Below are positions 18,060-26,495 of a stretch of DNA of 64,000 bases, in pieces. The DNA is from Polaromonas hydrogenivorans (lineage in GTDB: Bacteria > Pseudomonadota > Gammaproteobacteria > Burkholderiales > Burkholderiaceae_C). How positions within the stretch are numbered: position 1 is the stretch's first letter; the number at the start of each line of letters is the position of its first letter. Where the stretch lies: positions 248,001-312,000 of the forward strand of contig NZ_CP157676.1 in assembly GCF_040105105.1 (NCBI RefSeq), written 5' to 3'. The notes beneath the pieces are model-generated. The model was not told the DNA's origin, ran no database searches, and saw only the letters and a list, made by a program, of their open reading frames with translations. Made by a program: the position numbers and the translations under genes.

Positions 18060-19022
18060 TCAAGCGTGCGCAGCAGCGAGCTGCTGCACGATGCTTGGTC
18101 CTTGGGGCACGATGCCCGAGGGATTGATGTGCCGGTGCGAGTGGTAGTAATGAAAGCGGATGTGATCCAGATCGACGGTCGCGGCAACCCCTGGCAACTG
18201 GTAGATGCCGGCCATGTAGCGCAGCATGGCCGGGTACTGGGCAATCAAGCGGCGGTTGCACTTGAAATGCGTGTGGTACACGGCATCAAACCGGATCAGC
18301 GTGGTGAACAGGCGCACATCCGCCTCGGTCAGAACGTCACCGCACAAGTAGGCCTGCCTGGACAGGATGCCTTCCACCCGGTCCAGCGCCGCGAACAGTT
18401 CACCAACGGCGCGGTCGTAAGCGGCCTGGCTTTGGGCAAAGCCGCTGCGGTACACGCCGTTGTTGATGCTGGGATAAACCCAGGCATTGGTGTCGTCGAT
18501 GGCGGCTCGCAAGGCTTGCGGATACAGGTCCAGTGCAGGCTGGGCGGCCATCTCCTGAAACTCGGCGTTCAGCATCCGGATGATCTCTGCGGACTCATTG
18601 TTGACGATGGTGCCGAGCTTCTTGTCCCACAGGACGGGCACGGTGATGATGCCGGTGTAGCCGGGCGATGCCTGCCGATAGAGATGCTGCAAATGGCTGT
18701 GTCCGCCGACGCGGTCACCCGTTGCACCGGGGAAAGCCGTGTCAAAGGACCAGCCGCTGTCGGTCAGGAAGGGATGCACCACATCGACGCTGATGGCTTT
18801 CTCCAGTCCCTTGAGTGCCCGCACGATCAGCGTGCGGTGTGCCCAGGGGCAGGCCAGCGAGACAATCAGGTGGTAGCGCCCGGATTCGGCGGCGTGGAGC
18901 GCCTTGGGGTCCTTGGAGACACGGCCATGGAAGTTCGTGGGATGGCGCACAAAGGCGCCGTCGCCGCCGATTTCCTGGGTCCAGGTGTTGCCGGTGGCTT
19001 TGGTCGAGTCCATGTTGTTCAT
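18060..19022 (-). CDS. yqjG: Glutathionyl-hydroquinone reductase
   Basis: The 320-residue Xi-class glutathione transferase has the catalytic Cys in SLACPWAHRTLI (Cys58). It also has the family segments GGHSHLQHLYRQASPGYTG and VPVLWDKKLGTIVNNESAEI. These enzymes reduce glutathionyl-hydroquinones back to hydroquinone, rescuing quinones that have reacted with glutathione. This is directly relevant to the hydroquinone catabolic operon at 24-36 kb. Confidence 0.93.
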   Translation of the reverse strand: MNNMDSTKATGNTWTQEIGGDGAFVRHPTNFHGRVSKDPKALHAAESGRYHLIVSLACPWAHRTLIVRALKGLEKAISVDVVHPFLTDSGWSFDTAFPGATGDRVGGHSHLQHLYRQASPGYTGIITVPVLWDKKLGTIVNNESAEIIRMLNAEFQEMAAQPALDLYPQALRAAIDDTNAWVYPSINNGVYRSGFAQSQAAYDRAVGELFAALDRVEGILSRQAYLCGDVLTEADVRLFTTLIRFDAVYHTHFKCNRRLIAQYPAMLRYMAGIYQLPGVAATVDLDHIRFHYYHSHRHINPSGIVPQGPSIVQQLAAAHA

Positions 19023-19116
19023 TCCTGGGTTGGGATGTGGGTCAGTCCGTGCAATGGTGAACCGTGACCTGGATATTGCACGGATTGCCTGATGAGGCAG
19101 TCAGAACCGTGCGGGA

Positions 19117-19527
19117 TCACGCGCGGCGGGCGTCCAGGCTCCAGCTGCCTGCGCCACTCGCCACCAGTGCCAGCAAACCGCCTGCCACGGCGATGTTCTT
19201 GAAGAACAGCAATTGCGTGACGAACGCCTGATCAGCGGGAACAGCCCAGAAGGCATGGAAGAAAAAACTGGCCACCAAGGTGAAGACCGCCAGCACCAGC
19301 GCAGCAAAGCGCGTGCCGAATCCGGCAAGCAGCGCCAGGCTGCCCACGATTTCCACGATCAGGGCCAGTGCGGCCCCGACAGCAGGAAGCGGCAAGCCTA
19401 CTGAAGAGATGTAGCCGACGGTGCCGGCAAAGCCCGTGAGCTTGCCGATGCCTGCGGGCAGGAACAGGGCCACAAAGAGCAGGCGGGACGCCAGATTGAA
19501 GCTGTTTAGAAGGGACGTCTTAGTCAT
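19117..19527 (-). CDS. DoxX-family membrane protein (copy 2)
   Basis: The 136-residue protein has four hydrophobic helices and the DoxX pattern FLPAGIGKLTGFAGTVGYIS and VASFFFHAFW. It is the same length as the DoxX at 11556 and clearly similar, including the C-terminal GSWSLDARRA end. The ATG at 19527 is chosen because homology begins there. It lies between azoR and yqjG in one unit. Confidence 0.88.
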   Translation of the reverse strand: MTKTSLLNSFNLASRLLFVALFLPAGIGKLTGFAGTVGYISSVGLPLPAVGAALALIVEIVGSLALLAGFGTRFAALVLAVFTLVASFFFHAFWAVPADQAFVTQLLFFKNIAVAGGLLALVASGAGSWSLDARRA

Positions 19528-19564
19528 GATCAATTTCCTGAAAAATGCAATGAATGGACGGTGA

Positions 19565-20164
19565 TCAGGCCAGCGCCGCATCGAGATCGGCATCGGCTTG
19601 CGCAAAAGCCTTTTCGGCAGCTTCCGCCCCCATGGCCAGGCCTTCTGCATAGATGAAGTTCACATCGCTCAGGCCCAGAAAGCCCAGCACGCTCTTGAGA
19701 TAAGGCACTTGCGAGTCATTGGCGGTGTCGCGGTAGAGGCCGCCGCGGGCCAGCGCCACGTACACCTTCTTGCCCTTGAGCAGGCCTTCGGGGCCGGTCT
19801 CGGTGTAGCGGAAGGTCACGCCGGCTCGCGCAATCGCGTCGATCCAACTCTTGAGCTGCACGGGCACGCCAAAGTTGTACATCGGCACGCCCAGCACAAT
19901 GGTGTCGTGGGCCTGGATCTCGGCAATCAGCGCATCGTCCAGCGCCACGCGGGCGCACTGCGCGGCCGTGCGCTGGTCGGCGGAGGTGAACAGCGCGCCC
20001 AGGGCAGCCTCGTCGAGCACGGGATGCGGCGTGACGGCCAAGTCACGCAGCGTGAGCCGGCCGCCGGGATGGGCGGCTTGCAGGCGGGCCACGATGGTGT
20101 TGGCCACGCGGGTGGAGTTGGCGCCTTCACGGCGGGCGCTGGCGTTGATTTGCAAAATGTTCAT
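19565..20164 (-). CDS. azoR: FMN-dependent NADH-azoreductase / quinone reductase
   Basis: The 199-residue flavodoxin-like protein begins [20 protein letters not shown] and has the family segment [20 protein letters not shown] followed by [20 protein letters not shown]. AzoR reduces azo bonds and, more relevantly, quinones, using NADH. It is the first gene of the azoR-doxX-yqjG-pirin unit and is divergent from a LysR gene 73 bp away. Confidence 0.95.
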   Translation of the reverse strand: MNILQINASARREGANSTRVANTIVARLQAAHPGGRLTLRDLAVTPHPVLDEAALGALFTSADQRTAAQCARVALDDALIAEIQAHDTIVLGVPMYNFGVPVQLKSWIDAIARAGVTFRYTETGPEGLLKGKKVYVALARGGLYRDTANDSQVPYLKSVLGFLGLSDVNFIYAEGLAMGAEAAEKAFAQADADLDAALA

Positions 20165-20229
20165 TGGGGTGCCTCGGATTGATTGGTTGCGATGTATGTA
20201 CTGTATTCCTCACAAATCACCCTGAAAAG

Positions 20230-20270
20230 TCCTTCAAATGGATATGATTGTTCCTTCAATGGAACAATCA
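20230..20270. promoter_or_regulatory. Two tandem dyads, probable LysR binding sites
   Basis: A perfect inverted repeat with 10-bp arms TGATTGTTCC and GGAACAATCA and a 6-bp spacer lies at 20245-20270. A shorter related dyad, TCC-TTCAAAT-GGA, lies at 20230-20242. They are about 26 bp apart, centre on the azoR/LysR divergent region and overlap the LysR start codon, as expected for an autoregulating LysR protein. Confidence 0.6.
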
Positions 20271-21185
20271 AACGCCGGTATTGACCCGAACGATCTGCTC
20301 ATCTTTGCCTGTGTGGCCGAGCTGGGGAGCTTCAGCCGTGCGGCTGAAAAAATGGGACTGCCCAAATCCACCGTCTCGCGGCGCCTAGCCGGGCTGGAGC
20401 AGCGCCTGGGCGAGCGTCTGTTGCTGCGCACCACGCGGCGCCAGACGATGACCGAATTCGGCCTTCAATTGCTGGAACACGCCCGCCAGGTGGCCCTGGA
20501 AGTCGATGCGGTGGCCGCCTTGAGCGAGCGCCGCCAGGCGGCGCCCAGCGGGCGACTGCGTGTTTCCATGCCCAGCGACATTGCCAACTTGCTGCTGGCG
20601 GACTCGATTGCGGCGTTTGTGGCCATGCACCCGGGCATTGCGCTGGAACTTGACTTGTCGCCCCGTCGGGTCGATTTGCTCGGCGAAGGCTTTGATCTGG
20701 CAGTTCGCATGGGTCCCCTGCCCGATGACAGCCTGCTTGCGGCGCGGCGGTTGACAGATCTCTCCACCGGCCTGTACGCATCGGCCAGCTACCTTGCAGA
20801 GTTCGGCCAACCGCAGTCGCCTCAAGACTTGCTTCAACACCACGCGGTGCGGCTCCTGGGAGGTAATGGCGAGCCTGGAGTCTGGGTCCTGCGCCATGGC
20901 GATGCGCAGTGGGAAGGCGCTCCACCAGGACGCGTCACCGCGAACTCGCCGGAGTTGCTGATCCGCCTGGCACGCGCTGGGGCGGGCATTGCGGCCGTCC
21001 CAGACTACTTTGCTTTGCCTGACGTGCGCCAGGGCGTCCTGCGCCGCGTGCTGGCGGGGTGGTGTCTGCCCAGCCAGACGGCGTCAGCCGTGTTTCCGGG
21101 GCGCAAACTCATGCCAGCCAAAACGCGCGCGTTCATCGACATGCTCGACTCCGCGTTGGGTGGCGTGTCAGAATTACAGGCTTGA
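20238..21185 (+). CDS. LysR-family regulator of the azoR unit
   Basis: The 315-residue protein has a winged helix-turn-helix (LLIFACVAELGSFSRAAEKM and then GLPKSTVSRRLAGLEQRL) and a LysR effector domain. Divergent placement next to azoR makes it the probable quinone- or electrophile-responsive regulator. The start is uncertain: 20238 gives MDMIVPSMEQSNAG, but an ATG at 20259 (MEQSNAG) is also possible, and the strong dyad then overlaps the start codon. Its 3' end contains the 28-bp sequence repeated at 24048. Confidence 0.88.
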   Translation: MDMIVPSMEQSNAGIDPNDLLIFACVAELGSFSRAAEKMGLPKSTVSRRLAGLEQRLGERLLLRTTRRQTMTEFGLQLLEHARQVALEVDAVAALSERRQAAPSGRLRVSMPSDIANLLLADSIAAFVAMHPGIALELDLSPRRVDLLGEGFDLAVRMGPLPDDSLLAARRLTDLSTGLYASASYLAEFGQPQSPQDLLQHHAVRLLGGNGEPGVWVLRHGDAQWEGAPPGRVTANSPELLIRLARAGAGIAAVPDYFALPDVRQGVLRRVLAGWCLPSQTASAVFPGRKLMPAKTRAFIDMLDSALGGVSELQA

Positions 21186-21198
21186 GCACCATTTTTGG
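21171..21198. repeat. 28-bp direct repeat, copy 1
   Basis: This 28-bp sequence starts GAATTACAGGCTTGAGCACC and ends ATTTTTGG; it is identical to 24048-24075. It covers the last codons and the stop of the LysR gene (Glu-Leu-Gln-Ala-stop). The two copies bracket a 2.85-kb segment with a Bug receptor and a sulfatase. Confidence 0.9.
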
Positions 21199-21338
21199 GT
21201 AAGCGCTGCACGAACTACGGCCTTTTATTCGTAAGCTGATTCGATGATGCTACGTGTCCATCTACAACGAATCCTGGTGGCGAATTCGAGGCTGCAGGTG
21301 CATCCATCCCATTGGCCTAGTTTGAGTGCAGAAAATAA

Positions 21339-22298
21339 TCAATCCAGTTGGAGCGCGATATCGGCCGCGACTTTGCCCCACTTCTGATGATCCATGCGCA
21401 AACGCTGCATCGATTCAACAGGGGTGTTGCCCAGCGGCTCCATGTCGACCGCCAGCAGCTTGGCGCGCACCTCGGGTTGCTGCAGAACCTTCGTGACGGC
21501 TTTGCTCAAACGATCAATCACGGCTGGCGGCGTGGATTTGGGCGCGGCCAGGATTTCGAAGAAGGAGGCGTCAAAGTCCTTCACGCCGAGTTGCGCCAGG
21601 GTCGCAACATCCGGCGAGCCGGGTGAGCGGCGCGCGCCAGACACGCCCAGTGCCACCAGCTTGCCGCCGCGAACCTGAGGGCCCACCCCTGGCGCAGCCA
21701 GGAAGCCGCAGGGCACTTGGCCGGCCATCACGTCCTGCATGGCAGGTGCGGGACCCCGGTAGGGGATGTGGTCCATCTTCATGCCAGTCGCGGCCAGCAG
21801 CATTTCCATGGCCATGTGCCCGGGCACGCCCGGACCGCCAGAGGCATAGTTCATGGGCTGAGTCTTGGACTTGGCCATCAGATCGGCCAGGGTCTTGATC
21901 TGCGCGCCCGGGTGGCAGACGAGCATCTGGTTGAAGCTGATCAGGTGCGAGACGGGCTTGAGATCTTCCAGAGGATTGAAGCCCATCTTCTTGTAGAGGT
22001 GCGGGTTGATCGTCACCATGGTGTCAGGGCCGATCAGGAAGGTGTGCTGGTCGCTGGCGCGCGCCACTTCGGCGGCACCAATATTGCCGCCTGCGCCGGG
22101 GCGGTTCTCCACCACGACCGGCTGGCCCAGCTCCTTCTGGAGCTCAGGCTGGATCATGCGCGCGACGATGTCGCCAGGGGCGCCGGGCGGAAATGACACG
22201 AGCAGGCGCACTGGCTTTTCCGGCCAGGTCTGCGCAAGGACGCTGGTGCTGAGGACCAGCATGCCCAGCAGGGCTGTCAAGAGGCGGTTGAGTTTCAC
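21339..22298 (-). CDS. Bug-family tripartite tricarboxylate receptor
   Basis: The 319-residue periplasmic binding protein has a signal peptide ending VLAQ and the Bug motif WPEKPVRLLVSFPPGAPGD. It lies 38 bp downstream of the sulfatase gene on the same strand, so it is probably the receptor for a sulfated or carboxylated compound. No membrane subunits are present. Both genes lie inside the 28-bp repeat-bounded segment. Confidence 0.9.
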   Translation of the reverse strand: MKLNRLLTALLGMLVLSTSVLAQTWPEKPVRLLVSFPPGAPGDIVARMIQPELQKELGQPVVVENRPGAGGNIGAAEVARASDQHTFLIGPDTMVTINPHLYKKMGFNPLEDLKPVSHLISFNQMLVCHPGAQIKTLADLMAKSKTQPMNYASGGPGVPGHMAMEMLLAATGMKMDHIPYRGPAPAMQDVMAGQVPCGFLAAPGVGPQVRGGKLVALGVSGARRSPGSPDVATLAQLGVKDFDASFFEILAAPKSTPPAVIDRLSKAVTKVLQQPEVRAKLLAVDMEPLGNTPVESMQRLRMDHQKWGKVAADIALQLD

Positions 22299-22336
22299 GG
22301 TTTGTCTCCTATGTAGTTTGACTTTTAAAAAATGAA

Positions 22337-23926
22337 TTACCAGACACCGATGTCGATGCCGGCCTTGAGCTCACGGGTGTTCCAGGTCTGTATCCCCTCC
22401 GGCGTGATGCCGATGGTGCGGCGACGGCAGAACAGCCAGTCCAGCAGGCGCCGCTGCATCTGCTCGCGCACGCCTGCATGGTCAGGCGACGCGCCCAGGT
22501 CCTGAAACTCCTGGGGATCGTTGACGAGGTCGAACAGCATGGGCCGCAGGCCGTCGATGTGCACATACTTCCATTCATTCGTGCGAACCATGGTCATGTT
22601 GCAGCGGTCCACCGGCGCGCCTATCGGCAAACGCACGCTGTCGCGGAATGCGAAGGTGTTCTCGCAGACAGCCATGTCTTTTTGCCACTCGCCCTGGCGG
22701 TCGTGCAGGAGGGATTCGAGCGATTCACCTTCAAGCCACTCGCGCGGCGGCATATGGCCCAATGACGAGAGGAAAGTGGGCGCAAGGTCAATGGACTCCA
22801 CGATGGCGTCGCAGGCTTGGCCCCGCGTGCCATCGGCTTGCGGACGCGGATCCACGATGATCATGGGCACCTTCACGATCACATCGTGAAACAACTCCTT
22901 CTCGCCCATCCAGTGGTCGCCAAGATAGTCTCCGTGGTCGCTGGTGAACACGATGAGCGTGTCTTGGTCGCGCCCTGTCTCACGAAGGAATTCCATGAGC
23001 TGGCAGATCTGGTCGTCGATCTGCGTGATCAAGCCCATGTAGGTGGGGATGACTGTTTCGCGAACTTCATCTCGGCTGAACGTGGTGCTCGGGGTGTTGT
23101 TCATGAAGCCCCGGTAGACCGGATGAGGGTCAGCCTTTTCTCCTTGCGTCTTCTGCGCCGGCTGGACGTCCTCGGGGCCGTACATCGCATGGTAAGGGGC
23201 CGGCGCCACGTAGGGCCAATGGGGCTTGATATAGGACAGGTGCAGCACCCAGGGCTGCTCGCCCTGCTCGGTGATGAAGTCCATGGCCCGGCGCGTCATG
23301 TAGGGTGTCTCGCTGTGCTCTTGTGCTACGCGCGCAGACTCTGCGGCCCATCGCATTTGCCAGCCGGAGTGCAGCTTGCCGTCCTCGCCCATAGAGGAAT
23401 TCGCGAAGTCATGCCAGGGGTTGTCCCCGCTGTAGCCCTGGCTGCGCAGGTAGTCACAATAGCGGTTGTCCTCTACCTTGAAGCCGGGCGGCCAGATGCC
23501 GTCGTCCCGCTCATACGGCTCGAAGCCGCCATGCATGACCAGCCGACCTGGGTCGGTGTCGGGGTTGATGCCCAGTCGGACCGCGCCCTCCGTGTCGGCT
23601 TCCACATGGGTCTTGCCCACCACAGCGCAGCGCACGCCGTGCGGCTGCAGGTGGTCGCCTAGCGTCTTTTGCGCCACGGACAAGGGCACAAAATTCCACG
23701 CCGACCCATGGCTGGTCACATAGCGACCGGTGTAGGTTGACATGCGGGACGCGCCGCAGACCGGCCCCTGGACAAAAGCATTGGTAAAGCGCACGCCCCG
23801 GGCGGCCAGTGCGTCAATGTGGGGCGTGCGAATGTGCGGGTGCCCGGCACACGCGAGGTAGTCCCACCGCAGTTGGTCGGCCATGATGAACAGCACGTTA
23901 CGCAGTGGTTTGGTTTGTTGGCTCAT
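22337..23926 (-). CDS. Sulfatase-family hydrolase
   Basis: The 529-residue alkaline-phosphatase-superfamily enzyme has the N-terminal metal motif FIMADQLRWDYL, a formylglycine-type site PVCGASRMSTYTGR and the metal motif FTSDHGDYLGDHWM. The Cys followed by x-Ala-Ser-Arg is a variant of CxPxR. It resembles choline-sulfatase-like and phosphonate-monoester-hydrolase-like enzymes, so aryl or alkyl sulfate esters are the likely substrates. The ATG at 23926 is chosen since homology starts there; no signal peptide is seen, so it is cytoplasmic. Confidence 0.88.
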   Translation of the reverse strand: MSQQTKPLRNVLFIMADQLRWDYLACAGHPHIRTPHIDALAARGVRFTNAFVQGPVCGASRMSTYTGRYVTSHGSAWNFVPLSVAQKTLGDHLQPHGVRCAVVGKTHVEADTEGAVRLGINPDTDPGRLVMHGGFEPYERDDGIWPPGFKVEDNRYCDYLRSQGYSGDNPWHDFANSSMGEDGKLHSGWQMRWAAESARVAQEHSETPYMTRRAMDFITEQGEQPWVLHLSYIKPHWPYVAPAPYHAMYGPEDVQPAQKTQGEKADPHPVYRGFMNNTPSTTFSRDEVRETVIPTYMGLITQIDDQICQLMEFLRETGRDQDTLIVFTSDHGDYLGDHWMGEKELFHDVIVKVPMIIVDPRPQADGTRGQACDAIVESIDLAPTFLSSLGHMPPREWLEGESLESLLHDRQGEWQKDMAVCENTFAFRDSVRLPIGAPVDRCNMTMVRTNEWKYVHIDGLRPMLFDLVNDPQEFQDLGASPDHAGVREQMQRRLLDWLFCRRRTIGITPEGIQTWNTRELKAGIDIGVW

Positions 23927-24047
23927 AGGGATTTCTTGAGGTTCAGGTTCAGAAAAATTCTTTGGCTGCTCAAGCAGCCGTTTCAAAGTCGATCTGACCC
24001 CGGGCACTTCGCATAGGGCCGACAAGCGCCTTGATGGCCACAGGGGG

Positions 24048-24075
24048 GAATTACAGGCTTGAGCACCATTTTTGG
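24048..24075. repeat. 28-bp direct repeat, copy 2
   Basis: This is identical to 21171-21198. It lies in the 284-bp gap between the sulfatase and the dioxygenase gene, where it codes for nothing, so it looks like a copied 3' end of the LysR gene. Confidence 0.9.
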
Positions 24076-24210
24076 CGCTTTACAGAACCCGTAAATGGAT
24101 GAACCGTCTGCACCGAAATTGGCAATAAACCGGATAGGCAAGCCTCAAACTTCTAACAAGTGACTAACTGGTTCTATACGCCAGAAACCGAGATGCGACA
24201 CCCCTTGCCT

Positions 24211-25041
24211 TCAACGCGTCGGGTTCAGCACAAAGTCAAACTCCAGCAAGGTCGCGCCATCGGGCAGAAGTTTCCAGTCGGCGATCAGGGATTCGCGCAC
24301 GCCGAACACAGGATCGGCTTGCATATAGACACACTCTTTGCGAAACACATGGGTGATGAGCGTTTCATAGCCTTCTGCCTTGAGCATGAAGTGCAGATGC
24401 GCAGGCCGCCATGGAGAGCGGCGTGTCGCCTGCAACAGGGCGCCCACGGGGCCGTCGGTAGGAATCGGATAGGCCTCGGAGACGATGGTCTTGAAGTCAA
24501 AACTGCCATCGGCACGGGAGTACAAAACGCCCCGAGCCTGCGCATGGGGCAAATCTTCCTTTTGCACGTCGTAATGACCTTCATCGTCGGCCTGCCAGAC
24601 TTCGATGGTGGCCCGGGCAATCGCCTCGCCGCCCAGGCCCCGCACTGTGCCGCGCACCAGGCAAGGCTGGCCGCTTGCGCCGTTGGCGACATCATCGCCA
24701 TTCTCGTAATGTGGCGCGTCAGGCACATAAAAGGGTCCGAATACCGTGGCCTCAGTACATCCTGGCGGCTTGTCGTTGTTCATCGCGACGGTCAGCATCG
24801 ACAGGCCCAACACATCGCTGAGCAAGATGAACTCCTGCCTGGTCGCAGTGCATTTTTGTCCCGCAGCCGTCAGGTACTCGATGCCTTGAAACCATTCGGC
24901 TTCGGTCAACCGCACGTCACGCGCAAAGGCATGCAGATGCTTCACGAGCGCAACCATGATCTCCTTGAGGCGCGGCTCTGGCGTATCTGCGAAGCGCTCT
25001 TGCACTGCCTGGGTCAGGCTGTCGAGGTTTTGCGGGGACAT
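24211..25041 (-). CDS. Hydroxyquinol 1,2-dioxygenase (intradiol)
   Basis: The 276-residue enzyme opens a hydroxylated catechol (1,2,4-benzenetriol) to maleylacetate. The iron ligands can be placed at Tyr157 (DEGHYDV), Tyr191 (EAYPIP), His215 and His217 (RPAHLHF); the N-terminal helical dimerisation region is present. Maleylacetate reductase and hydroquinone dioxygenase in the same operon support hydroxyquinol over catechol. It is the last gene of the hydroquinone operon. A catechol or chlorocatechol enzyme is the alternative. Confidence 0.85.
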   Translation of the reverse strand: MSPQNLDSLTQAVQERFADTPEPRLKEIMVALVKHLHAFARDVRLTEAEWFQGIEYLTAAGQKCTATRQEFILLSDVLGLSMLTVAMNNDKPPGCTEATVFGPFYVPDAPHYENGDDVANGASGQPCLVRGTVRGLGGEAIARATIEVWQADDEGHYDVQKEDLPHAQARGVLYSRADGSFDFKTIVSEAYPIPTDGPVGALLQATRRSPWRPAHLHFMLKAEGYETLITHVFRKECVYMQADPVFGVRESLIADWKLLPDGATLLEFDFVLNPTR

Positions 25042-25066
25042 ACTGTGCTTTCTTGAAATGGCTGGC

Positions 25067-25390
25067 TCAGGCTGCGATGCTGAAATCAGCTTGCCCGCGC
25101 GCAGCGCGCATGGGACCCACCAAAGACTTTATCTTCAGATGGGCGGGATGGGCCTGGTAGGCGTCCAGATCTGCCCTGGAGGCAAACACCATGTAAAGCG
25201 CAACGTCCCAGGCATCGGGTGCCTCGATAAAGTTCGCACCAACTTCCATGCGCAAAAGGCCGGGCACTTCGTGACGCGCCGCTTCAAAGGCATGCACGAC
25301 TTCTTGTGCTTGCGCGGCACGCAGCACGGGCGTTTCTCCATTAAGGCGCCAAGTCACAATGTGCGCAATCGTGGTCTGGGTATTGCTCAT
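25067..25390 (-). CDS. Dabb-family (stress-responsive barrel) protein
   Basis: The 107-residue protein starts MSNTQTTIAHIVTWRLNGET and ends in a Dabb-type ferredoxin-like fold, with the family segment LYMVFASRADLDAYQAHPAH near the C-terminus. Such dimeric barrel proteins often accompany aromatic catabolic enzymes as small lyases or stabilising partners; the role here is unknown. The ATG at 25390 is chosen over 25423 because homology begins there. It is 25 bp upstream of the intradiol dioxygenase gene. Confidence 0.82.
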   Translation of the reverse strand: MSNTQTTIAHIVTWRLNGETPVLRAAQAQEVVHAFEAARHEVPGLLRMEVGANFIEAPDAWDVALYMVFASRADLDAYQAHPAHLKIKSLVGPMRAARGQADFSIAA

Positions 25391-25545
25391 GGGAATCGAT
25401 CCAAATGTTCGGGAGTCCATCACAGGCGGATTAATCCGGCTTTCATGAAATTTTCATGTTCAGCGCTGCCTTCCACCGGAAACAGCCGAGCAGCTGATCA
25501 CTTCAGGAAGCCAGATCAAAAATCACCCGTGATGAGCTGCAGATT

Positions 25546-26433
25546 TCAAAGCGGGAATACGGCCTTAATCCACAGCGCATTGCCTTGCGCGCCGTTCTTG
25601 ACGTTGCGCTCGGCCTGCCATTTGGCAGTGACAAACCAGCCCTTGCCGCTGTCGTACTTCACGGAGGGGCCGATCGCCATGCCGCTGGTCTTGCTGTTGG
25701 CCAGCTCGACACCGGCTTGCTTGTCCAGTCCCGTCTGCTGCTTGTAATAACCCCCCACGCCAGCGGTCCAGCCGTTGCCTAAGCCCCAGCCGGCGTCGTA
25801 GTCAAAGTGGAACTCATTCCCGGAGCGGTAGTCGGTATCCTTGTTTCGCTGATTGAAGATGTAGCCCAATTTGATGTCGCCATTGAATCCCTGCGGGTCT
25901 ACATAACTCAACGCATAAACCGGCTCGATGGCCGCGTAATTCCGGCCAATGTTGGCCAGATCCCCATTGGTGTAGCGGCCGGTTGGCAGATAAGCATCCA
26001 GCGCGACGACGCTATGCAGGTTGGCGCTGTGGTGGTAACCCAGTCCCAGACCGACCGTCATGTCGCCCACGCCCGTCTTGCTCTGGCTGTTGCCCGCCGC
26101 GCTGACCTTCAGATCCACCAGCGGCACGATCAAATTGGTCAGCAAATCGCCGCCCAGAACCTTGGCGCCCGTCACCCACACCAGGCGCGGTGCGACCACA
26201 TTGGCGCGAACTTTGAAGCCTGGCACGTTCAGGTTGTTGCCGCTGCTGTCATTGACGCGGTTGGCGTTGTAGATGTTGCCAAACACCATGCCGTACACGC
26301 CCGGAGGCGGCAAGGCGCCAGCCATGTAGTTTTCGACGCCGTGCGGGTAAATGGACCCGCCGCCCTCGGTGGCCTGTGCAGCACCCAGCGCTGCCAGCAA
26401 CACAGCGCCGGCCATCATTGTTTTGTTGAACAT
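25546..26433 (-). CDS. Outer-membrane channel, SphA/MetA-phenol type
   Basis: The 295-residue protein has a signal peptide (to about residue 21, AAQA) and a beta-barrel pattern with aromatic C-terminus AVFPL. The segment TEGGGSIYPHGVENYMAGAL is typical of the MetA-pathway-of-phenol-degradation family. It probably lets hydrophobic aromatic substrate into the periplasm. It is in the operon behind the ABC transporter genes, separated by 62 bp from livM. Confidence 0.85.
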   Translation of the reverse strand: MFNKTMMAGAVLLAALGAAQATEGGGSIYPHGVENYMAGALPPPGVYGMVFGNIYNANRVNDSSGNNLNVPGFKVRANVVAPRLVWVTGAKVLGGDLLTNLIVPLVDLKVSAAGNSQSKTGVGDMTVGLGLGYHHSANLHSVVALDAYLPTGRYTNGDLANIGRNYAAIEPVYALSYVDPQGFNGDIKLGYIFNQRNKDTDYRSGNEFHFDYDAGWGLGNGWTAGVGGYYKQQTGLDKQAGVELANSKTSGMAIGPSVKYDSGKGWFVTAKWQAERNVKNGAQGNALWIKAVFPL

Positions 26434-26495
26434 TCATGTCCCCTTCTTATGGTTGTTGAAAATAGAAAAAATCCTGCTCGGCGCGCCGAGCCAGT

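Noticed and set aside
17418..19067. 549-codon plus-strand open frame
   Set aside because: It is antisense to the pirin and glutathionyl-hydroquinone reductase genes and has no recognisable domain.
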